Assembly (NCBI GenBank): GCA_010015655.1
Contig: ML976669.1
Coordinates: forward strand, 466,382 to 530,381
DNA length: 64,000 nucleotides
Source of the DNA: Bimuria novae-zelandiae CBS 107.79
Lineage: Eukaryota; Ascomycota; Dothideomycetes; Pleosporales; Didymosphaeriaceae
Direction of reading: 5' to 3'
The notes beneath the pieces are model-generated. The model searched no databases. It worked only from the letters and a program-made list of their open reading frames with translations, and was not told where the DNA came from. The position numbers were made by a program, and so were the translations under genes. Shown here piece after piece: positions 56,708-64,000 of this stretch (within the stretch, counting starts at the first letter, position 1; every line of letters begins with the position of its first letter).

Positions 56708-59287
56708 CTAAGGCCCCAGCGCAGCCTGCACATCCACACTGCTCACATCCTCTCTCTGCCTAATATACGCCTTCAATTCATTCGCATCCGCGCCCGCCTG
56801 ATTTAGCTTGAACTTCAGCGCATCGCCCTTAATAATGAACAGTTGCCCCACTTCAACAAGCACGTCCATAGCGCCGGGCTCCAGATCCTCGCTTGTGGGC
56901 CAGCCGCGCACGAGCTCTGCATAGCGCGTCATATCCTTCGACACGGTTATGCCGCCGAACTGGCTGACCGTGAACTTTAGTACGTGAGCGAGCACGAGGG
57001 AGCGCAAGCCGAGGGCGAGTTCGGAGAGGAAGAGGGAGAGGTTGCGGCCTGAGAGGGCGCCGGAGGCTTGTGTGGCGACGCGGGCGAGGAAGGATACGAC
57101 GGCTTGGCAGGCGGGTGTTTCACTTGAGGCGGCCATGAGGTCCATGTCGTCTTTTGGGCGGAAGTCGGTCTTTTTCTGCTGGGCGAGCAGCTTGTTCACC
57201 CAGTTCAAGGTCGCTGTCAGCGTGATGTTTAGCACGTTTGAGAGCTTGGATTCGAGTGTGGACATTGTCGCATTTGATTGTTTCTCTATTTCGCGGCGTA
57301 TTGTGAGATTAGGAGTAGCGAGAGGGAGAAGGATAGTGCGGATGGTAGTCTGAAGGAGGTGTAGGATGATGGTGACTGTTTGTACTGAAGGAAGATGCGT
57401 TAGATCGGGTGGTGTTTTCATGTTCTCCTGAGATGCGGCATGGTCCGAGGCGCTGGAACCCGTTAGCACTATCTGTAAAGCTTGGGGGATGTGTACTCAC
57501 GCATCTAGTGCAGTCTCGAGATACAGCTCACCCAAATTATTAAGCAGCAATATGAGCAGATTCTGCACGTCTTTGGGCGTTTCGTTGGCAGGTGAGAGCT
57601 CTAACCCTCTGCCTACTCCTTCGGCAAGCCACTTCAACATTCGCTTCGCGGTAGGTATCGATAGCCGTCCATCTTCTTCTGTGGTTTCTATGTTCTTCTT
57701 ATCACCTTGGTCTTCTTTCAGACCAGCGATTTTGAGCAACATGGCTTTCTGCGTGGCGGGCAGGTCTGCGGTATCGAGCCGTTCCATATATGCGTCACGC
57801 GCAGATGCTGCGAACTCTTTGCCTCGCTGAGCAAGTGAGCCGAAATAGGACGTTGGCATCCGGCGTCGTTGTTCGTGGTACGAGGAGAATTTCAAGAGCA
57901 GCGAAGAGTACAATTCTTCCAGGTTCTTCTTCTCCCTTTCGATGTACGACGACCCGACGAAGTAAGGCACGAAGAGCTCTTCCAATTGTTGATCTAAAGT
58001 CGCAGCAATCTGCGAGGTAACAGGCTCCGGGTGCTCAGTTAAGCCATGAGCCTTGAGATCGTCCACTAGTGTTGTGATGTAACTTCTTGAGGTCTGCAGC
58101 GAGCGAAGAAAAGCGAGCGACGATAGCTCATTCGACTTCTCAAGAACCATCTCTAGCCGCTGCTGTATAGACTGCTGGAATATCCTCTGCAGAAACCGTA
58201 TGAGGACTTCCTCGTAGTAAGGGAAGGCGCGCTTGATAATGGTCGACTCGTCCTGCACAACAATCTTGACCTCATCAATCAAAGACTGGAGACTAGGCTC
58301 CACACCGGGCGGCTCCGCGTCTGGATCTTGCAGGCGGTCCCAGGTCTCTGAGTCCTCGACCAGCTCATCTGTGACCAGCTGTGTCCGGTCGATGAAGAAT
58401 GAATGCTGGTTCACGTAGGTCGCTATAACACTAGAGCCGTCGTTGAAGTCTTTCAGTGTGATTGCGCATTCACGCATGCCGTCGTAGTTCGCCCGCCTCA
58501 AACAGTCGTCGAACTTCGCAAGCAGATCTTGTTCCAGATTCTCCAAGAACTTCTCGATGATCTCTTTCGTAGGGTATTTGGACCGCCCAGGCCGCCTCTT
58601 GACACCATTCGGAGCATTTCCATTGACTCCTTGATTACTGTCCGGGTCAAGCCGGGCGCTGATCTTCAGCAGCTGTCTCGCGATGCGCGCACACTCGACG
58701 ATGTCATTACGGCGCTTCACGTCCTCCAGTGTCTCGAGACTGCCTCGCTGACTGACCTCCTGCCAGCAGAGAATCAGAAATTTGGCATCGTTCGACCGCT
58801 TCAGCTGCCTGTCCAGCTCATCTAGTCGCTCTCCTATCCGCACTGCAATATTTCCTCCGGTGTCACCGTATCCATCTTCTCCACCACTGCCATTCAGGGA
58901 GGCATCCAGCCTCTGAAACCGGTCGATCGCCTGGTTGAGCTTCCTCCCCTGCGACAGGGCGTTCGCGTTATGTTGGGCTTCGGCGCGGCGCACGGCACCC
59001 GAGAGTTCGTTCTCGCGCTCCTCTAGGTCTTCGGACAAGCTGTTGAGGCGGGTCAGGGCGTGCTCGAATGATCGGATCAAGGGCTTTGGGTCGAATTGTG
59101 ACTGGCTACCGCCGGGTGCGGACTTGCGGGAGGCTGGCGTGGCATTTTCGGAGAGAGCTTCGATGAAGTCTTTGACTATGAAATCCTTATTGGAGAAGTT
59201 GTCGAGCGAAAAGGTGAAGCCACGTCCGCCTTTGGTCGAGGCCTGGTACGACAGGACCGACGCATTGTCTGCGCTTGGGCGAGACAT
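56708..59287 (-). CDS. SEC10: exocyst complex subunit Sec10 (843 aa)
   Basis: Exons 59287-57501 and 57452-56708; one 50-nt intron (GTGAGT...TTCCAG) preserves frame. Starts MSRPSADNASVLSYQASTKG, then FSNKDFIVKDFIEAL and an N-terminal coiled coil (LTRLNSLSEDLEERENELSG). The helical-bundle body follows, with typical Sec10 segments FFIDRTQLVTDELVEDSETW, FPYYEEVLIRFLQRIFQQSI and LLLKFSSYHEQRRRMPTSYF. Length fits fungal Sec10. The protein is part of the octameric exocyst that tethers secretory vesicles to the plasma membrane at hyphal tips. The gene is head-to-head with NUS1 (518 bp between starts). No truncation or missing region seen. Confidence 0.92.
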
Positions 59288-59805
59288 GGTGGAGGGCTAC
59301 CTAGGGAGCATGGGGTGAATGTGCAGTCACACGGACGCGTGTCTTGTTCTTCTAGTTTTCAAGAGGCTATTTGTATGTGCGTGGTTGTTGGGCTCAAGTT
59401 GTACCTGACTTCGAGTCGTGGAGTAACCGTGGCTTGCTTGCTGTGGCTTGGGCCGCGCTGCGCTGCTGCTGGAGCCCGCTTTAAGGAACCTCTGACGACA
59501 ACCAACAGCTCGATGCATGCATACCTGAGTGTCCCTGGCATTTGTAACCAGCGCTGGCCAACATAGCACATGCTTTCAGCACGCCTCAATAATTGCGACG
59601 CTTCCACGCAATTGCCCCCTCTAACAGCATGGCTGAGCGCTTGGCTTCGGCTGTATCGGCGCCACTGCCACCTGCCTCGCCTGCTTCCGTTTGTGTATGT
59701 AAACTTGTAGATGGACACGACAGCAATTCTATTCTTCCTGCCGCGCGCGATCCCACTATAACACAACTGCCAGCTTGACGCGTTTTACATCTATCATCCG
59801 CCGCA
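59288..59805. promoter_or_regulatory. shared divergent promoter region of SEC10 and NUS1
   Basis: 518 bp between two start codons on opposite strands, so it must contain both promoters and leaders. Pyrimidine-rich stretches (e.g. around 59660-59690) are present; no clear TATA box. A divergent arrangement allows, but does not prove, co-regulation. Confidence 0.6.
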
Positions 59806-60919
59806 ATGGCAGCCATAGGCATCACGAAGCGTGAAGAACTGGCCTTTCGCCGAGGCGTCATCAACGGGAAGCAATTGACGGCGAAAGAGCGCGAGGAACT
59901 TATGAAACCGTTCCTACCGCTGGAACCGATCAAGACATCCGCGCCGTCAGCCTTGTCTCAGAGCCCCAAAAGTCCCAAGCTCACACAGCGCACCACTTCC
60001 GCGCCGAAACCCAAACCCACGCCTATTCGCACGTTCCTCCACATCGTACTACACACGGTCATATCCTTCGTGTTTAGCATCTTCTTCCGCTTTCGTCGCG
60101 CATGGAGACTGTTCTCGTACAAAGTGCGCGGTGTGCTACGGCACCACCACCACACACCCGAGTGGATCGTCAACGACGTGAAGAGCGTGGAGCAGCTGCC
60201 GAAGCACCTCAGCGTAATTTTGGAGCACAGAGAGGATGACGAAGATCAGGGAAACGCAGGCCTGGAAGGGTTGGTGCAGGATGTGTGCGAGATAGCTGCG
60301 TGGACAGCGAGCGCTGGCATCCCGCTCCTCAGCATCTACGAGCGCACAGGTACGACTGCACATTCTGCCCAGCCAGATCATGGTTCCAGGTACTGACGGA
60401 ATACTTATAGGTGTGCTTAAGAACTACGTTCCCGCTCTCCACGCCGCCATCCAAAACAACCTCGAATCTTACTTCGGCACCCGCCGCCGTCCCACCCTCA
60501 CAGTCAAAGCCCCGCACACCATCTCGTACTCACCACCGGGCACGCCCTCCAGCGAACCCACCGAGAACGGCTCGACAACCTCGCGCCCGCACCTGACAGT
60601 CCTGCTCCTCTCCGAGCACGATGGCCGCGACACGCTGGTAGATCTGACGGTCACGCTGGCGACAATGGCACAAAAGGGCGACATTCGCAAAGAGCAGATC
60701 GACATGAATCTTGTCAACGCGGAGTTGAGCGACTATGTCAGCAGTGAGCCGGATCTTTTGGTGCTGTTTAGTCCGACGGTGGTGCTGAAGGGGTATCCGC
60801 CTTGGCAGCTGCGGTTGACCGAAATCTTCCACCTGCCCGATAACAAGGGTGTGAACTATCAGGTCTTCCTCAAAGCGCTAAAGAAGTTCGGCAAGGCCGA
60901 GTTTCGCGTTGGGAAGTGA
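59806..60919 (+). CDS. NUS1: NUS1/NgBR-like subunit of dehydrodolichyl diphosphate synthase (350 aa)
   Basis: Exons 59806-60349 and 60411-60919; one 61-nt intron (GTACGA...CTTATAG) preserves frame. Starts MAAIGITKREELAFRRGVIN. A hydrophobic segment FLHIVLHTVISFVFSIFF (about residues 77-94) anchors it in the ER. The cis-prenyltransferase-like domain follows: PKHLSVILEH, LVQDVCEIAAWTASAGIPLL, SIYERTGVLKNY, then PDLLVLFSPTVVLKGYPPWQ and the C-terminus AEFRVGK. The RVG near the end matches the RxG motif of NgBR/Nus1, which contributes to the active site of the partner enzyme (Rer2/hCIT). The complex makes the dolichol backbone for protein glycosylation. Length is usual for filamentous fungi. Confidence 0.93.
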
Positions 60920-61313
60920 GCAGTCGGAGGGGGCAATGCACGCGAGCCAGCTTGTCATAGATTGTCTGTTATACCCTGTGGACATTTTGATACCATTCTC
61001 GCACAATGGGAAAACCACAATATCCATCTGAATGTGATCGAGCTCTGAATGTGAACACGAACATGTGTCGATGCCAGGCTCCGTCATTAAATAGACACCA
61101 CATCACGCACAGCACGCAAGGGGCGAAATGATAGAGGAATTTTTCCGACGTAGTGTGTTCTACATCATATCTTCATGCCGTTGTCGTCACCTCGCGCTTC
61201 ACCTCATGCCGAAGCGCTGTCATCAGTGCACCTAACACCTGTATCCGTAGAAGGTCATGAAGTACATGTTCCTCTGCTCCACGAAGAAACCCAAGCAGCC
61301 AGGTCCCAAAAAT
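60920..61313. other. convergent intergenic region
   Basis: 394 bp between the NUS1 stop and the RPS15 stop, presumably two 3' UTRs. No gene seen. Confidence 0.5.
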
Positions 61314-62088
61314 CTACTTGAGAGGAATGAAACGGGAAGAGTGCGTGGCACCGATACCCGGCCTTCCGTGCTTGACGGGTTTGCTGCGACACAGTTAGCA
61401 TACCATCCACAGCCTTGGGATAAATGTATCGACATACTATGAGATCGAGAATTCGGCGAGGTAGTGGCCGACCATCTCAGGCTTGATTTCGACCTGGTTG
61501 AACTCCTGCATCATCGTCAGAAACTCCTACTATATTGTTCATTGGTGCCGCTCACCTTGCCGGAGTAAATTCCGACGACGGATCCGATCATCTCAGGGAC
61601 GACAATCATGTCACGGAGGTGTGTCTTGACGAGGTCGGGCTTCTCGTTGGGCTTGGCCTCTTGCTTGGCCTTGCGCAGCTTCTTGATGAGACCCATGGGC
61701 TTGCGCTTCAGGCCACGGTTGAACCGACGACGAGCTCGGGCATGGACGAGGTCGCGGAGCTCCTCGGACTGGAGGTCGAGCAGCTGGTCGAGGTCGACAC
61801 CGCGGTAAGAAAACTTGCGGAAAGCTCTCTTCTTCTTGAGCTCTGTGCATAATGGTTAGCGATACGCCACTGGGTAGTGTTTCCCCCATTTGGGCGACCG
61901 CGCAGCCGACACAGCTAACTCATATGGATGAAGCTCGCGATGCGCACTATGCGGCTCAACGCTGTGGTCTGAGGGAAACGGTTGTGAGTGAAAGCATACC
62001 GGCAGCCTCCTCAGCGTTCTACACCACTGTTAGCAATGTCTCGCATGCATTGGCAGAAGCATAAACATACGTAGGTGTCGTCAGCCAT
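61314..62088 (-). CDS. 40S ribosomal protein S15 (uS19), 153 aa
   Basis: Five exons: 62088-62071 (MADDTY), 62018-62000 (NAEEAA), 61842-61556, 61505-61438 and 61383-61314. Introns of 52, 157, 50 and 54 nt all preserve frame. The protein reads [60 protein letters not shown], then [20 protein letters not shown] and [20 protein letters not shown], ending LK. This is the complete eukaryotic uS19 sequence, located in the head of the 40S subunit near the decoding centre. Dense introns near the 5' end and a tiny first exon are typical of fungal ribosomal protein genes. Very high certainty of family. Confidence 0.97.
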
Positions 62089-63390
62089 TGTCGCGGTGTT
62101 GTTGTTGTTGTCGAAGTTGCTGGCGGGAGAGAGTTTTCGACTGTCGTGGTGCGTTGTGGTTTGGAGTTCGCTTAATTATGGCTGTGGGCTAAGCTTGTGA
62201 CTAAGCCGCCAAGCTCAGCTCCATCGATTCTGAGCGAGCTAGACGAGGCGACGAACATGACGAACATGACGAACATACCTACTGTTCTTGCCTATCAAAT
62301 ATATTCATCAGCGACATGCAGAGCGGGGCCTCTTGAACTGGGCTTCTCGGATTTCCAGACGCATCTTGGGATGGGATGGACCAGCCGCAAGCAAGGACGC
62401 AGAGACCTCAGGACCATTGGGAGTAATCTGAACGAACACCATGCCATAGACACACCAGTATGTGCTTGTTATGTTCAATGGTATATGTTTATACCATCAT
62501 GAAGCATGGCAGGAGTTCTTCTCACAGTCTCATAAGAGTATGTGCAATTCAAGATACATATGCGTACAGCTGCATCATTCCTCTTATCCAAACTAAGCGC
62601 CCTATTTCCATATATTGCATTAACTATCATCACCATATACCACAATGCATGCCTGGGTAACATGTTGGGTCGGCACATAATCCCATCCCACATCCGGCAA
62701 GGCCCAAACATCCAGACTGTCGAGCACACAGCCTTGTTGACCATCTGAATCTCTCTCTAGAATACCCAAGAGCGAGCAAAATAGTATGTATCCTACTATA
62801 GACACAAACAAGCTTGTACTGCGACTGACCAACAGTCATGAAGCATACGGAGAAGGACAACTTGAGTCCCGCAATAATTTATTTACGTGACGCTGTCTGA
62901 CGACACTTTGACAGGCTGCTTGAATGGGTTCTTTGCGCAAATCGCGCGATGAGGAAACAATACTCAGCTTCATCCTACATAACCTATGAGCAGTTGGGAG
63001 ATGTTGGGCATTTGAACGAACATGGTTGGGTGATATTGAATCAAGGATCAGACCAAACAGGTCCTGAATGTAAATCTTCTGTTGAACAAGGACAAGTTCG
63101 AACCCCGCACAAGGTCGCAGCCGTCGATACACAGCCAGCACGGTATTATTGCTGATTAAGCACGCACAAATTATCTCACGACATAGTGTCCAGCATGGGT
63201 GGTGCATGACTATTCATTCAATGTATCCTAAGGGCACATGCCGACACGTAGCCGTGAAATGTTCCGAATATCCCATCGATAGCCCGCTCGACACCTCCCA
63301 AATGCCCATGGTCGTCCCGCGTAGATCTCGTAGGTGGAAGGGAGGATAGCATGATCGTGTTCGGTTGGCGGATGGAGAATGACGATGCAC
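62089..63390. other. 1.3-kb intergenic region
   Basis: 62089-62200 is the RPS15 leader. GACGAACAT-type short tandem copies occur at 62252-62276. The remainder has short overlapping frames without motifs; no tRNA or transposon recognised. Confidence 0.5.
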
Positions 63391-63833
63391 TTAGTCGAAG
63401 AGACCGAAACCCATGTCCTCGTCGGACTCCTCCTTCTCCTCCTCCTTGGGAGCGGCGGCAGCCTCCTCGGCAGGAGCAGAACCGCCGGCAGCAGCACCAC
63501 CAGCAGCGGCACCACCACCAGATCCGCCAGACGGGACGGAGGCGAGCTTCTCAGAACCGGAAGCAATGAGCTGTGGCGGATTAGCGCATGGTATTCTAGT
63601 CTACGATACACTGTGGTTGTGCATACCTCGTTAATATCCTTGCCTTCCAGCTCGGAAAGGAGCTTCTCCAGGCGCTCGTCATCGGCCTCGATGCCGACCG
63701 ACTCGAGGACACCCTACGCCACGTCAGACCAAGTTCGTCGTTTCAAACGGCATGCATTTACCTTGATGTCAGAGGCGGACGGGGAGGTGTTGCCGCCCAG
63801 GCCAAGGAGGAGGTAAGCTGCGAGATGCTTCAT
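63391..63833 (-). CDS. 60S acidic ribosomal protein P2 (112 aa)
   Basis: Exons 63833-63762, 63713-63627 and 63570-63391; introns of 48 nt (GTAAAT...GGCGTAG) and 56 nt (GTATGC...CCACAG) preserve frame. Starts [20 protein letters not shown], then the dimerisation domain [41 protein letters not shown] flexible Gly/Ala hinge follows, then the acidic C-terminus [18 protein letters not shown], the invariant P-stalk tail that recruits elongation factors. Length and domain layout are standard for P2 (not P1). Confidence 0.97.
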
Positions 63834-63886
63834 TGTGGATGTGGGATTGGTGTTGTGTGGAAGAACAGGAGTACAATCGATTTAAC

Positions 63887-63937
63887 CTGCGCGAATCAGT
63901 ACGCGTATATCAGTGTGATTCCAGCGCGCAGACTTAC
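63887..63937 (-). other. putative 5' UTR intron of the P2 gene
   Basis: On the minus strand GTAAGT starts at 63937 and TTCGCGCAG ends at 63887, 51 nt apart, with TACTGAT as a possible branch site, upstream of the P2 start at 63833. Leader introns are frequent in fungal ribosomal protein genes. No transcript evidence. Confidence 0.45.
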
Positions 63938-64000
63938 CGTATGACCGGAGACTGAACTTCAAGTTCTCGATGTGGTTGCAGAGCAAGAAAGTTCGACCTG

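Overview
The window looks like nuclear DNA of a filamentous ascomycete (Pezizomycotina; Dothideomycetes is a weak guess). Genes carry several spliceosomal introns, mostly 45-160 nt, with GTRNGT donors and CTNAC-type branch sites. Family assignments (Sec10, NUS1, uS19/S15, P2, M35 protease, GH105, DUF2235) are fungal. Long AT-rich blocks depleted in CpA/TpG and full of TpA are the usual footprint of repeat-induced point mutation (RIP). No bacterial, plasmid, phage or CRISPR features were seen.

Layout. 1-421: 5' end of an un-RIPed pogo/Fot1-like transposase. 766-3865: a UbiA-family gene broken by a frameshift and by a 2.1-kb RIPed pogo-like element. 4946-6046: an unrecognised coiled-coil gene flanked by two diverged repeat copies. 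7763-8983: a TetX-like FAD monooxygenase. 9620-29237: a 19.6-kb AT-rich transposon nest whose layers can be separated by intact target-site duplications (a short LTR element, a Ty1/copia element inside its LTR, then a second short LTR element, a solo LTR and a full-length Ty3/gypsy element), next to a pogo remnant. 30391-47716: a gene-rich stretch with a DUF2235 hydrolase, deuterolysin protease, choline/ethanolamine phosphotransferase, multispan membrane protein, GH105 hydrolase, amino-acid permease, four-span membrane protein and a small secreted Cys-rich protein. 48545-54717: a second nest in which a pogo-like element hosts two copies of another pogo family (one with a 900-N gap) and two solo LTRs. 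54765-56532: a decayed thiolase-like gene directly beside that nest. 56708-63833: conserved housekeeping genes sec10, NUS1, RPS15 and RPP2.

The core genes serve secretion and membrane biology (exocyst, phosphatidylcholine/ethanolamine synthesis, dolichol synthesis) and translation. The accessory genes are secreted or catabolic (protease, pectin-fragment hydrolase, Cys-rich secreted protein, amino-acid uptake). They lie nearer the transposon nests, a two-compartment pattern common in plant-associated and saprotrophic fungi.

The most interesting observation is structural. Five pogo-type elements with unrelated terminal sequences each carry, at one or both ends, a motif repeated at exactly 17-bp spacing. 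That equals the length of the CENP-B box, and CENP-B derives from pogo transposases, so I read the doublet as paired transposase-binding sites. Exon coordinates were worked out by eye from splice signals and reading-frame continuity; there was no transcript or database support.
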